Assembly (NCBI GenBank): GCA_024763535.1
Contig: JANTFH010000013.1
Coordinates: 1 to 52,366, forward strand
Source: Thermodesulfobacteriota bacterium
Lineage (GTDB): Bacteria; Desulfobacterota; Anaeroferrophillalia; Anaeroferrophillales; Tharpellaceae
DNA length: 52,366 nt
Reading direction: 5' to 3'
Shown here: positions 26,352-35,852 of the stretch, in pieces
Position numbering within the stretch: the first letter of the stretch is position 1
Layout: each line of letters starts with the position of its first letter
The notes under the pieces: generated by a model
Databases searched by the model: none
What the model was told of the DNA's origin: nothing
The model's input: only the letters and a program-made list of their open reading frames with translations
Position numbers and translations under genes: made by a program

Positions 26352-27467
26352 ATGTCGGATACACTGTTTTCATTTATTAATTCAATGGGTCTCTACCATT
26401 TGACTGTTGGCAACCTGATCATGTGGGTGATCGCCTTTCTGCTGATGTTTTTAGCTATTCGTAAAGGTTTTGAACCGTTGCTGCTGATCCCGATCGGCTT
26501 CGGCATTTTCGTAGTCAATCTGCCCTTGACTCATCTGATGGAGAATCATAACATCCTCCATATTTTTTATCATTACGGTCTGGAATGGGAGTTGATTCCG
26601 CCGATCATTTTTCTCGGACTCGGAGCCATGACCGACTTCGGCCCGGTTATCGCCAACCCGAAGACCCTGCTTCTGGGTGCCGCAGCTCAGTTCGGTGTCT
26701 ACATCGCCTTTTTCTTCGCCCTGGGTTTAGGCTTCAATATTCAGGAAGCCTGCTCCATCGGCATCATCGGCGGCGCTGACGGCCCGACGACAATTTTTAC
26801 AACCGTGGCCCTGGCCCCGCACCTGCTCGGTGCCACTGCCGTAGCGGCCTACTCCTATATGGCTCTGGTACCGGTTATCCAGCCACCGATCATCAAGGCC
26901 CTGACCACCAAGAAAGAGCGCCTGATCCGTATGAAACAGCTGCGTCCGGTTTCAAAGCGGCAGAAGATTATCTTTCCGCTGGTTACCTGCGGTCTGGTCT
27001 GCCTCTTTGTTCCCGCATCCGCCGCCTTGATGGCGATGTTCATGCTCGGTAATTTCTTTCGTGAGTCCGGAGTGGTCGAACGTCTGAGCGGCGCCGCCCA
27101 GAATGAACTGATGAATATTGTTACCATCTTTTTAGGGATTGCGGTCGGCGGTACCATGAGTGCCGAAGCCTTTCTGAATCCCAAGGCCCTGATGGTTTTC
27201 GGCATGGGTCTGGTCGCTTTCTCCTTCAGCACTATCGGCGGACTTCTGCTGGCCAAACTGATGAATCTTTTCTCCAAAGAGAAGATCAACCCGATGATTG
27301 GCGCCGCCGGGGTTTCCGCCGTACCGATGGCGGCCCGGGTGGTCCAGAAGATGGGAACTGATGAGGATCCGCGCAATTTCCTGCTGATGCACGCCATGGG
27401 GCCCAATGTCGCCGGGGTTATCGGCACAGTGGTCGCTGCCGGAATCTTTCTGGGTATGGCTCGCTAA
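26352..27467 (+). CDS. oadB: Sodium ion-translocating decarboxylase beta subunit
   Basis: The 371-residue inner-membrane protein exports Na+ using the energy of decarboxylating a carboxybiotin intermediate. The ion-site motif IIGGADGPTTIF, the MTDFGPVIANP stretch and the AAGVSAVPMAARVVQK and MGPNVAGVIGT segments are all conserved. About ten membrane helices are apparent. It could belong to an oxaloacetate, methylmalonyl-CoA or glutaconyl-CoA decarboxylase; the carboxyltransferase and biotin subunits are not nearby, so the substrate is unknown. CAGGAG precedes the ATG. Confidence 0.92.
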   Translation: MSDTLFSFINSMGLYHLTVGNLIMWVIAFLLMFLAIRKGFEPLLLIPIGFGIFVVNLPLTHLMENHNILHIFYHYGLEWELIPPIIFLGLGAMTDFGPVIANPKTLLLGAAAQFGVYIAFFFALGLGFNIQEACSIGIIGGADGPTTIFTTVALAPHLLGATAVAAYSYMALVPVIQPPIIKALTTKKERLIRMKQLRPVSKRQKIIFPLVTCGLVCLFVPASAALMAMFMLGNFFRESGVVERLSGAAQNELMNIVTIFLGIAVGGTMSAEAFLNPKALMVFGMGLVAFSFSTIGGLLLAKLMNLFSKEKINPMIGAAGVSAVPMAARVVQKMGTDEDPRNFLLMHAMGPNVAGVIGTVVAAGIFLGMAR

Positions 27468-27505
27468 AATTATTTGGATAATAGTTACAGAAAAGACTCT
27501 TTTTT

Positions 27506-27589
27506 GCGAGAGTGGCGGAATTGGCAGACGCACTAGACTTAGGATCTAGCGGTTTAACCGTGGGGGTTCAAGTCCCCCCTCTCGCACCA
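27506..27589 (+). tRNA. tRNA-Leu (anticodon TAG)
   Basis: The acceptor arm GCGAGAG pairs with CTCTCGC, the anticodon loop is CTTAGGA with anticodon TAG, a long variable arm is present as expected for tRNA-Leu, and CCA is encoded at 27587-27589. Confidence 0.95.
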
Positions 27590-27691
27590 TTTTCGGGTCT
27601 TTATTAAAAATTATTTAGCAAGATTAACGATTCACCGTTGAAATTAACCGGTTCAACCCCGGAAACGAATTTCAACAGAGGTTAAAATTTC

Positions 27692-29044
27692 ATGAGTGTT
27701 ACAATTAAAGAGATAAGTACGGTAAAAAAAGAGCTCGCGATTGAGATCGGGGCGGAAGAGATTGAGAAAAAACTGGCGAAAACCTACAAACGGTTGCAGA
27801 AGAAGGCCAAAGTTAAAGGTTTTCGACCCGGAAAGACCCCATTGAATATGGTCAAGCGACTCTATCGTGAGCAGGCCCGGATGGAAGTCATGGAGGATAT
27901 GGTGCAGGAGGCTTACAGTGCCGCTCTGCAGGAACATGACCTCTCTCCAATAGCCGCCCCGGAGATTGAGAATGTCTCATTCCCCGAAGATGACACCTCC
28001 CTCACCTTTACGGCCAAGGTTGAGATTCTGCCGGAGATCACCATCGGAGCTTATGATGACATTGAACTGGAAGGACGCTCGGTTGCCGTGGAAGAGGCTG
28101 AAATCGACGCAGAGATGGAAAAACTGCAGCAGAGTATGGCTCAGTTCAAAACCATCGATGAACGGCCGACTCAGGAAGGTGATACCGTTGAAATTGATTT
28201 CGTCGGGCGTCTCAATGGAGAAGAATTTGAGGGCGGCAGTGCGGAAAACTTCTCGATCGAAATCGGCAGCGGCCGCTTCATCCCCGATCTGGAACGACAG
28301 CTTGCCGGTCTGGAACTGGAAAAAAGTTACGATTTGAAAGCCAGCTTCCCGGATGATTACCATAAAGAGGAGCTTGCCGGCAAAGAGACTGTCTTTACCG
28401 TAACCGTCAAGTCCATCCGGGAAAAGATTGTACCTGAATTAAATGATGATCTGGCCACCCAGATCTCCGGCGGCGAGATGGAAACGGTCGCGGCCCTGCG
28501 CGAAAAGATGACCGAATACATCACCTCCTCCAAGAAAGACGCAGTTCGCAATCAGTACACCTCGAAGCTGCTTGCCGCCCTGCGTGAGCGAACCGATTTT
28601 GAACTGCCGGAATCGATGTTGAAAGAGGAGCAGGAACGCGCGCTAAACGCGGCCCGCTCACGTTTCACCTCCCAGGGGATTGCTCCGGAAAAAGCTGATG
28701 AACTGATCAGCAGCCACAGCGATAAGATTGAATCTGAAGCCGCCGATACGGTCAAAAATACCCTGATTCTGGAAAAACTGGCGGAACTGGAAAAGATTGA
28801 AAGTACGCCTGATGAAGTCGGCGAACGTTTTCAGAAATTTATTCAGAGCTCCGGCAGTAATCCTCAGGACATTTTTGAGCAGTTCAAAGGGCGTGAAGGT
28901 GAATTAACCGGCATGCTGCAGCGTGAAGTAATCATGGACAAAACCATCAGCCACCTGCTAGATAAGGTCAGTTACAAGGCAGCTGGTGATAAAGCTGAAG
29001 CCGTAACCGACGAAACCGAGGCCCCCGCCACGGATACTGAGTAA
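27692..29044 (+). CDS. tig: Trigger factor
   Basis: This 450-residue ribosome-bound chaperone meets nascent chains at the exit tunnel. The N-terminal domain holds the ribosome-docking signature GFRPGKTPLNMVKRLY (about residues 43-58). A FKBP-like prolyl isomerase domain follows at about 150-245 (GDTVEIDFVGRLNGEEFEGG), then a helical C-terminal domain with an acidic tail. Length is standard. AGAGG precedes the ATG. It leads clpP and clpX, the usual arrangement. Confidence 0.97.
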   Translation: MSVTIKEISTVKKELAIEIGAEEIEKKLAKTYKRLQKKAKVKGFRPGKTPLNMVKRLYREQARMEVMEDMVQEAYSAALQEHDLSPIAAPEIENVSFPEDDTSLTFTAKVEILPEITIGAYDDIELEGRSVAVEEAEIDAEMEKLQQSMAQFKTIDERPTQEGDTVEIDFVGRLNGEEFEGGSAENFSIEIGSGRFIPDLERQLAGLELEKSYDLKASFPDDYHKEELAGKETVFTVTVKSIREKIVPELNDDLATQISGGEMETVAALREKMTEYITSSKKDAVRNQYTSKLLAALRERTDFELPESMLKEEQERALNAARSRFTSQGIAPEKADELISSHSDKIESEAADTVKNTLILEKLAELEKIESTPDEVGERFQKFIQSSGSNPQDIFEQFKGREGELTGMLQREVIMDKTISHLLDKVSYKAAGDKAEAVTDETEAPATDTE

Positions 29045-29062
29045 CCATAAGAGGATATCAAT

Positions 29063-29662
29063 ATGAGTTTTTTGCCGATGGTCGTCGAACAAAGTCCCGG
29101 GGGTGAGCGGGCTTACGACATCTATTCCCGCCTGCTGCGCGACCGGATTATTTTTTTGGGCACCCCGATTGATGATAATGTCGCCAACGCGGTTATTGCT
29201 CAGCTGCTCTTTTTAGAAGCTGACGACCCGGACAAAGATATTAACATCTACATCAACTCACCCGGCGGCTCGGTGACGGCGGGCATGGCCATCTATGATA
29301 CCATGCAATTTGTCAAACCCGACATCACCACCATCTGCGTCGGTCAGGCGGCCAGTATGGGGGCCCTGCTTTTAGCCTCCGGAACTCACGGCAAACGCTA
29401 TTCGCTGCCTAATTCAAGAATTATGCTGCATCAGCCGATGGGCGGTTTCTCCGGTCAAGCCTCGGATATCGACATCCACGCCCGGGAAATTTTGCGCCTG
29501 AAAAAAAATCTTAACTCCATCCTGCAGCAGCACACCGGCCAGGATCTTGAGCGGCTGCAACAGGATACCGACCGGGATATGTTTATGTCGAGCGAAGAGG
29601 CAGTCACCTACGGGGTGATTGATGAAGTCATCTCTAAACGCCAGACTGCCGGGGAGAAATAA
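29063..29662 (+). CDS. clpP: ATP-dependent Clp protease proteolytic subunit
   Basis: The 199-residue serine peptidase forms the two-ring chamber of ClpXP. The catalytic triad is visible as Ser98 (GQAASMG), His123 (MLHQPMGG) and Asp172 (DRDMF). Length is normal. It lies 18 bases after tig and 5 bases before clpX, so the three genes are co-transcribed. Confidence 0.98.
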   Translation: MSFLPMVVEQSPGGERAYDIYSRLLRDRIIFLGTPIDDNVANAVIAQLLFLEADDPDKDINIYINSPGGSVTAGMAIYDTMQFVKPDITTICVGQAASMGALLLASGTHGKRYSLPNSRIMLHQPMGGFSGQASDIDIHAREILRLKKNLNSILQQHTGQDLERLQQDTDRDMFMSSEEAVTYGVIDEVISKRQTAGEK

Positions 29663-29667
29663 TAGGT

Positions 29668-30942
29668 ATGGCTCGAAAAAAAGATCAGGAAATAATGATG
29701 CGCTGCTCCTTTTGCGGTAAAGATCAGAACAGCGTCAAAAAGCTGATTGCCGGCCCTTCGGTGTTTATCTGCAACGAGTGTGTGGATCTCTGCATTGATA
29801 TTATCGACGGAGAGAATGAGCGCGATACCCTGGCTGACCTGCAGGAGACCCTGATACCTCCGCGGCAGATCAAAGAGAGTCTGGATGAGTATATAATCGG
29901 TCAGGACGAAGCCAAGCGTAAACTGGCGGTAGCAGTCTACAACCACTATAAACGCATCGCCTCCCGTGATCTTAAAGACGCCGATGATGGAGTCGAGATC
30001 CAAAAAAGTAATATTCTTCTGGCGGGACCGACCGGCAGCGGCAAGACCCTGCTGGCGCAAACCCTGGCCCGGATTTTACAAGTACCTTTCACGATCGTCG
30101 ACGCGACCAACCTGACTGAAGCCGGTTACGTCGGTGAGGATGTGGAAAATATCCTGGTCTCCCTGCTGCAGGCCGCCGATTACGATGTCGAACAGGCCAT
30201 GCACGGCATCATCTATATCGATGAGATTGACAAGGTCGCCCGGAAGGGGGACAGCCCTTCGATTACCCGGGATGTATCCGGTGAAGGGGTACAGCAGGCA
30301 CTCCTCAAGATTCTTGAGGGAACCATTGCCAACGTCCCGCCCAAAGGGGGCCGCAAACATCCGCAGCAGGAATTCATCAAACTTGATACCCGGGATATTC
30401 TCTTTATCTGCGGCGGAGCTTTTAACGGTCTCGACGAGATCGTCCAGCGCCGTCTGCGGGGCAATACATTAGGCTTTCAGACCAAGGTCGAAAAACCGGG
30501 ATTTGCCGGCAGTAGTGATCCCAACCGGGATATTACCCCGGCTGACCTCCTTAAATTCGGCCTGATTCCTGAATTTATCGGCCGTATGCCGGTCATCGCA
30601 AGCTTGGGTGAACTTGATCAGGAAGCCCTGATCAGAATTCTTACAGAGCCTAAAAATGCTCTAGTCAAACAGTATCGCAAGCTCTTTGCCATGGATAAGG
30701 TTGAGCTTGATTTCAGCCAGGCGGCCCTGGAAAAAGTGGCCCAGTTGGCGGTCGAACAGAAAACCGGGGCCCGGGGCCTGAGATCGATCCTGGAGTGCGT
30801 CATGAACTCGATTATGTTCGATCTGCCGGACAGCGGCGCGGTCAAATGTGTAGTCGAGGATGAGGTCATTGCCAACGGAGCTCAACCACTCTATTTATAT
30901 GAAAATGAAGATAATCATAAAAATAAGGCGGAATCAGCCTAA
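29668..30942 (+). CDS. clpX: ATP-dependent Clp protease ATP-binding subunit
   Basis: This 424-residue AAA+ unfoldase feeds substrates to ClpP. The N-terminal zinc domain uses Cys13, 16, 35 and 38. Walker A is GPTGSGKT (120-127), Walker B IIYIDE (181-186), and the pore loop is GYVG (153-156). The ClpP-docking loop carries LGF in place of the common IGF. Length is standard. Confidence 0.98.
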   Translation: MARKKDQEIMMRCSFCGKDQNSVKKLIAGPSVFICNECVDLCIDIIDGENERDTLADLQETLIPPRQIKESLDEYIIGQDEAKRKLAVAVYNHYKRIASRDLKDADDGVEIQKSNILLAGPTGSGKTLLAQTLARILQVPFTIVDATNLTEAGYVGEDVENILVSLLQAADYDVEQAMHGIIYIDEIDKVARKGDSPSITRDVSGEGVQQALLKILEGTIANVPPKGGRKHPQQEFIKLDTRDILFICGGAFNGLDEIVQRRLRGNTLGFQTKVEKPGFAGSSDPNRDITPADLLKFGLIPEFIGRMPVIASLGELDQEALIRILTEPKNALVKQYRKLFAMDKVELDFSQAALEKVAQLAVEQKTGARGLRSILECVMNSIMFDLPDSGAVKCVVEDEVIANGAQPLYLYENEDNHKNKAESA

Positions 30943-30955
30943 AACGGGCTTTTTT
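30936..30955 (+). terminator. Weak intrinsic terminator after clpX
   Basis: AGCCT at 30936-30940 can pair with GGGCT at 30946-30950 (one T-G), followed by TTTTTT. The stem overlaps the clpX stop and is short. Confidence 0.4.
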
Positions 30956-30958
30956 GCC

Positions 30959-30988
30959 TTGACTTAGGACTCTTTGCTTTGCTATAAG
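30959..30988 (+). promoter_or_regulatory. Promoter of the HU-tRNA unit
   Basis: TTGACT at 30959-30964 and TATAAG at 30983-30988 are separated by 18 bases, about 40 bases before the HU start. Confidence 0.55.
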
Positions 30989-31030
30989 GTCGCATACTTT
31001 AAGCCAATTAACTAAAAGGGGGAAGGTACT

Positions 31031-31303
31031 ATGACAAAGGGCGAAATGATTGACGCGATTGCTGGAAAATCAGGTGCTACAAAAGCTGATTCAGAAAAAG
31101 TTCTGAAAGCATTTACGGAAGTCGTTAAAGAGGAACTTGGTAAAGGTGAAAAAGTAGCTATGGTCGGTTTTGGAACTTTTTACGCTGTTGCTCGTCCGGC
31201 TCGTACCGGTCGCAACCCCAGAACTGGCGACAGTATCCAGATCGCAGCCAGTAATGTACCGAAATTCAAGCCTGGTAAAGCTTTGAAAGATAGCTTGAAC
31301 TAA
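31031..31303 (+). CDS. hup: DNA-binding protein HU
   Basis: The 90-residue nucleoid protein has the complete HU/IHF fold. The family pattern GFGTFYAVARPARTGRNPRTGDSIQIAASNVPKFKPGK is present in the DNA-contacting arm region (read in parts), with the conserved RNP tip. Such proteins bend and compact DNA. GGGGGAAGG precedes the ATG. Only 13 bases separate its stop from tRNA-Val, so it probably shares a transcript with two tRNAs. Confidence 0.96.
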   Translation: MTKGEMIDAIAGKSGATKADSEKVLKAFTEVVKEELGKGEKVAMVGFGTFYAVARPARTGRNPRTGDSIQIAASNVPKFKPGKALKDSLN

Positions 31304-31316
31304 ATAAGCGTTATGC

Positions 31317-31389
31317 GGGCGGGTAGCTCAGTTGGGAGAGCATCGGCCTTACAAGCCGAGGGTCACAGGTTCAAGCCCTGTTCCGCCTA
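31317..31389 (+). tRNA. tRNA-Val (anticodon TAC)
   Basis: All four arms can be drawn; the acceptor stem has seven pairs including two G-T. The anticodon loop CTTACAA gives TAC. CCA is not encoded. Confidence 0.95.
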
Positions 31390-31406
31390 TTGCTATATTT
31401 GACTTT

Positions 31407-31483
<77 letters not shown>

Positions 31484-31492
31484 TTCATCTTA

Positions 31493-31533
31493 AAAAGAGC
31501 TGCTCGCCTGATGGCAAGCGGCTCTTTTTTTTT
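31493..31533 (+). terminator. Terminator of the HU-tRNA unit
   Basis: A long stem pairs AAAAGAGCTGCTCGCC with GGCAAGCGGCTCTTTT (14 of 16, mismatches being wobble-type), followed by nine T's. It lies between tRNA-Asp and ileS. Confidence 0.8.
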
Positions 31534-31548
31534 CAGGAGTTGTTAACG

Positions 31549-34332
31549 ATGGAATACAAAGAGACCTTAAATCTGCCACAAACCGGATTCCCAATGCGAG
31601 GTAATCTACCGCAACGCGAACCCGATACCATTGCCCGCTGGCAGGAAGAAAAAATCTATGAGCAGATTCTGGAGCGTCACCGGGAACAGACGCCCTTTGT
31701 CCTCCACGACGGCCCTCCTTATGCCAACGGCCATCTCCATATAGGTCATGCCTTAAACAAAATTCTTAAAGATATAATCATCAAATCCAAAAGCATGTCC
31801 GGCCGTCTCTGTCACTACGTTCCCGGATGGGATTGCCACGGTCTGCCGATTGAGCACCAGGTCGATAAGAATCTGGGCAAGAAAAAAGCCGAGATGACCC
31901 AGGTTCAAATCCGCCAGGCCTGCCGCCGCTACGCGGAAAAATTTGTCGCCATCCAGCGCGATGAATTTGAGCGTTTCGGGGTCTTTGGTGAATGGGATCG
32001 CCCCTACCTGACCATGAACTACCCCTATGAGGGTGAAATTGTCCGCTCTTTGAGCCGGTTTGTAGCCGACGGCACCCTGGTCAAGAGCAAGAAGCCGATC
32101 TACTGGTGCGCCCCCTGTTCCACTGCTCTGGCGGAGGCGGAAGTCGAATACGAGGATGAGAGTTCGCCCTCGATCTACGTTAAATTTACCCTTAATGAAG
32201 ATCTCGGAGACCTCTACCCTTTCCTTGCCGGAGTTGAAACAGCGCTGGTAATCTGGACGACGACCCCGTGGACGATACCGGCAAATCTGGCGGTCTGCCT
32301 CAATCCCGATTTAGATTATGTCGCACTCAAAACCGAGGCTGGAGTTCTGATTGTCGCGGCCGGACTAAAAGATACCTTCATCGCTGAAACGGAACTCAAA
32401 GAGGTTGAAATTTTAGGTGATATCCGGGCCGCAGAGCTGGAAAACAAGACCTGCAGACATCCGCTTTACGAGCGCGACTCACTGGTCATTCTCGGCGACC
32501 ATGTCACCCTGGAGGCGGGAACCGGCTGCGTCCATACAGCCCCCGGACACGGTCAGGAGGATTACGAGGTCGGCCTGCGCTACAACCTCGAAGTCTATGC
32601 CCCGGTCGATGACCGCGGCTGCTTTACCGACGAGGTCGAATTCTTTGCCGGCCAGTTTGTTTTCAAAGCCAACCCGAATGTCATTGAAAAGTTACGCGAA
32701 TTCGGCAAACTTATCGCGGAAAAGCCTTTAAGCCACTCCTATCCCCACTGCTGGCGCTGTAAAAAACCGATCATCTTCAGATCGACCGAGCAGTGGTTCA
32801 TATCGATGGAAAAAGGGGGCTTGCGGCAGCAGGCCCTGACTGAAATCAATAGGATCAAATGGGTTCCCTCATGGGGCCGGGAACGCATCTACGGCATGAT
32901 CGAAAACCGCCCCGACTGGTGTGTTTCACGCCAGCGCATCTGGGGCGTCCCGATTACGGTTTTCAACTGTGAAAAATGCGGCCATGTGGTTGCCGATGAG
33001 AAAATCATGCTTGAGATCGCCGATCTTTTCACAGAACACGGAGCCGACATCTGGTTTGAAAAAGATGCCGCCTTCTTTCTCCCGGATAATTTCACCTGTT
33101 CAGCCTGCGGCGCTTCCGAATTTGTCAAGGAGGGCAATATCCTGGATGTCTGGTTTGATTCCGGCGTCAGTTTTGCTGCGGTGCTTAAAAACCGTGACTA
33201 TTTAGGCGGGATTCCGGCCGACCTCTATCTTGAGGGCAGCGACCAGCACCGGGGCTGGTTTCACAGCTCCCTGCTGGCCGCCGTCGGCACTACCGGCCAG
33301 GCTCCCTATAAATCGGTCTTAACGCACGGTTTCGTGGTTGACGGCAAGGGCAAAAAGATGTCCAAATCGTCCGGTAACGTGGTAGCTCCGGAGAAGGTCA
33401 TCAAACGCTACGGCGCTGAAATTCTGCGTCTCTGGGTCGCGGCTCAGGACTACCGGGACGATATCCGGATCTCGGACGAAATTCTTTCACGCCTGGTTGA
33501 AGCCTACCGCCGTATTCGTAACACTTTCCGTTTTCTTTTAGGCAACTTGAGTGATTTCAACCCGGCAACCGATACGCTTGCCTATAACGAACTGCAGGAG
33601 ATCGACCGCTACATCCTGCACGAACTGCAGAAACTGCAGCAGCGGGTGCTCAAGGCCTACGATGATTATGAATTTCATACCATCTATCACGCCGTCCATA
33701 ACTTCTGCGCCATCACCTTAAGCAGCTTTTATCTGGAGATCGTTAAGGATCGTCTCTATACCCTGCGGGCGGATAATCCGGTACGCCGTTCAACCCAGAC
33801 CATACTTTACACGGTGTTAAACACCCTGGTTAGGCTCTGCGCCCCGATTCTATCCTTCACAACGGATGAGGTCTGGCAGCATATGCCGGAGAGCAAAGCG
33901 GGCGAAAGCGTTCATCTTTACGAATTTATAGAACTGCCGCCGGAGTACGACAACGACTCCCTGGCTGCCACCTGGGACGAGATTTTGATTCTCCGCCGTC
34001 AGGTCTTGAAGGTTCTTGAAGAGGCCCGGCAGAATAAGGTCATCGGCAACTCCCTCGAAGCCCGGGTTGAACTTAAAGCCAAAGGCGAAACCGCCAAACT
34101 GCTGGAACGCTACCGGGAGCAGCTGGCCGATATCTTTATCGTTTCCCAGGTTACCTTGACCGCCATGTCCGAGAGTGACAGTGCCGTTGAAGATAACCCC
34201 GAACTGAGTGTCACGGTTAAAGCCGCCGCCGGCAGTAAGTGTAACCGCTGCTGGTGCTACAGCGAGGAGTTGACCGCAGCTACGGCGGAATTCCCCGAAA
34301 TCTGTCCCAAATGTCTTAAGCAGCTGGTTTAG
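31549..34332 (+). CDS. ileS: Isoleucyl-tRNA synthetase
   Basis: The 927-residue class I enzyme charges tRNA-Ile. HIGH is at residues 64-67, KMSKS is near 603, and a C-terminal zinc site CNRCWC..CPKC is near 898-921. The editing domain (TTPWTIPANLAV, then GTGCVHTAPGHGQEDY) is intact. I chose the ATG at 31549, since AGGAG lies nine bases upstream; a TTG nine bases earlier has no room for a ribosome-binding site. The usual downstream partner lspA is absent. Confidence 0.97.
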   Translation: MEYKETLNLPQTGFPMRGNLPQREPDTIARWQEEKIYEQILERHREQTPFVLHDGPPYANGHLHIGHALNKILKDIIIKSKSMSGRLCHYVPGWDCHGLPIEHQVDKNLGKKKAEMTQVQIRQACRRYAEKFVAIQRDEFERFGVFGEWDRPYLTMNYPYEGEIVRSLSRFVADGTLVKSKKPIYWCAPCSTALAEAEVEYEDESSPSIYVKFTLNEDLGDLYPFLAGVETALVIWTTTPWTIPANLAVCLNPDLDYVALKTEAGVLIVAAGLKDTFIAETELKEVEILGDIRAAELENKTCRHPLYERDSLVILGDHVTLEAGTGCVHTAPGHGQEDYEVGLRYNLEVYAPVDDRGCFTDEVEFFAGQFVFKANPNVIEKLREFGKLIAEKPLSHSYPHCWRCKKPIIFRSTEQWFISMEKGGLRQQALTEINRIKWVPSWGRERIYGMIENRPDWCVSRQRIWGVPITVFNCEKCGHVVADEKIMLEIADLFTEHGADIWFEKDAAFFLPDNFTCSACGASEFVKEGNILDVWFDSGVSFAAVLKNRDYLGGIPADLYLEGSDQHRGWFHSSLLAAVGTTGQAPYKSVLTHGFVVDGKGKKMSKSSGNVVAPEKVIKRYGAEILRLWVAAQDYRDDIRISDEILSRLVEAYRRIRNTFRFLLGNLSDFNPATDTLAYNELQEIDRYILHELQKLQQRVLKAYDDYEFHTIYHAVHNFCAITLSSFYLEIVKDRLYTLRADNPVRRSTQTILYTVLNTLVRLCAPILSFTTDEVWQHMPESKAGESVHLYEFIELPPEYDNDSLAATWDEILILRRQVLKVLEEARQNKVIGNSLEARVELKAKGETAKLLERYREQLADIFIVSQVTLTAMSESDSAVEDNPELSVTVKAAAGSKCNRCWCYSEELTAATAEFPEICPKCLKQLV

Positions 34333-34351
34333 AGGTTAAAGGAGAAAAAAA

Positions 34352-34696
34352 ATGTTCAAGCATCTGCACTACTCCGAGGTTCCGGCCGAAAAGGTTGCGG
34401 TTGAAGGCGCCGACCGGGTCACCGTCCGCTGGGTCATCAGCGAGGATGACGGCGCCCCCACGTTTGCCATGCGTATCTTCGAGTTTGAGGCGAACGGCCA
34501 CACGCCTTATCACTCCCATGACTGGGAACATGAAATTTTCATTCTGGCGGAAGATGGCTATCTGACTATTGATGGTGAGAAACGACCGATAAAACCCGGT
34601 GATGTGGTATTTATCCCCGGCGGCATGATGCATAACCTGACGGCGGGCGATAAAGGCCTGCGGATGATGTGTCTGGTGCCGGTTGGCTGCCGTTAG
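34352..34696 (+). CDS. Cupin-domain protein
   Basis: This 114-residue protein is a single cupin barrel. The metal-binding motif HSHDWEHE (about residues 53-60) and the second motif PGGMMHN supply the usual His and Glu ligands. Small cupins of this type often act as metal-dependent enzymes or sensors; the substrate is not evident. GGAG precedes the ATG. It lies 19 bases after ileS, so it may be co-transcribed. Confidence 0.85.
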   Translation: MFKHLHYSEVPAEKVAVEGADRVTVRWVISEDDGAPTFAMRIFEFEANGHTPYHSHDWEHEIFILAEDGYLTIDGEKRPIKPGDVVFIPGGMMHNLTAGDKGLRMMCLVPVGCR

Positions 34697-34746
34697 AAAA
34701 ACGTAAAAACAGGTCTACTTCCGGCTCCGGCCGGGAAGGTAAAATC

Positions 34747-35817
34747 ATGATAAACTTACAAACCAGCGACATCAGGATCAGCGAAGCCCGGCATCTCTCG
34801 CCACCGGTGGTCCTGCTGAACAAATATCCTCTGGCCGAGACCGGCTCCCGATTTATCCTGGAGAGCCGTCAGACGATTGCGAAAATTATCAGCGGCCGGA
34901 AGCAAAGACTGCTGGTGGTTGCCGGCCCCTGTTCCATTCACGACCCGGAAGCCGCGCTGGAGTATGCCCGCCAACTGCAAAAACTGGCCCGACTCTACCC
35001 CCGGGAACTGATGGTGGTAATGCGGGTCTATTTCGAAAAACCCCGCACCGTAGTCGGCTGGAAGGGCCTGATCAACGACCCCGGAGTCGACGGCAGTTTC
35101 GCCATCAACGAAGGCCTGGAGATTGCCCGTAAACTCCTGATTGAGATTACCGAAATCAAGGTCCCGGCGGCAACCGAATTTCTCGACACCATTATCGGCC
35201 AGTTTATAGCCGATCTCATCAGCTGGGGAGCGGTCGGCGCCCGCACAACTGAGAGCCAGATTCATCGCGATTTGGCCTCCGGCCTGTCGATGCCGGTGGC
35301 CTTCAAAAATGGCACTGATGGTGATATCCAAGTAGCTATCGATGCCGTCCGGGCGGCCCGGACACCGCAATGGTTTCCCTCAATTACCCGGGAAGGGGTG
35401 GCGGCCATTCTCGCAACCAAAGGTAATGAGTGGGGTCACATTGTTTTGCGGGGCGGCAGCAGAAGCGGCCCCAATTACAAAGCAGAAGAGATAAACAAAG
35501 CCGTAGACCTGCTGCAAAAGGCAAATCTGCCGCCCTATCTGATGATTGACTGCAGCCACGGCAACAGCTTTAAGGACCACCTGAAACAGATCGATGTCGC
35601 GGCCGATGTAAGCTGTCAAATTGCCGCCGGCAATCACTCTATCTGCGGGGTTATGCTTGAAAGCCATCTGGTTGCCGGCAAACAGAAGTATACCGATAAA
35701 GCCTCGTCCTGCTACGGCCAGAGCATCACCGATGCCTGTATCTCAATTGAGCAGACCGCGGATATCTTCGCCGAACTGGCTGAGGCCGTCAAGAAACGCC
35801 GGGAAAAGCAGAAATAG
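34747..35817 (+). CDS. 3-deoxy-7-phosphoheptulonate synthase (class I, AroG type)
   Basis: The 356-residue enzyme condenses phosphoenolpyruvate with erythrose 4-phosphate, the first step of the shikimate pathway. The motifs VVAGPCSIHDPEAALEYA, a YFEKPRT loop, GARTTESQIHR, MPVAFKNGTDGD and a terminal CYGQSITDACI are typical of AroF/G/H. The start at 34747 has GGAAGGT before it and gives the usual length. Feedback type (Phe, Tyr or Trp) cannot be told by eye. Confidence 0.95.
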   Translation: MINLQTSDIRISEARHLSPPVVLLNKYPLAETGSRFILESRQTIAKIISGRKQRLLVVAGPCSIHDPEAALEYARQLQKLARLYPRELMVVMRVYFEKPRTVVGWKGLINDPGVDGSFAINEGLEIARKLLIEITEIKVPAATEFLDTIIGQFIADLISWGAVGARTTESQIHRDLASGLSMPVAFKNGTDGDIQVAIDAVRAARTPQWFPSITREGVAAILATKGNEWGHIVLRGGSRSGPNYKAEEINKAVDLLQKANLPPYLMIDCSHGNSFKDHLKQIDVAADVSCQIAAGNHSICGVMLESHLVAGKQKYTDKASSCYGQSITDACISIEQTADIFAELAEAVKKRREKQK

Positions 35818-35852
35818 AGAGGTGATTATCAAATTTTTATGATGTTTTGCTT

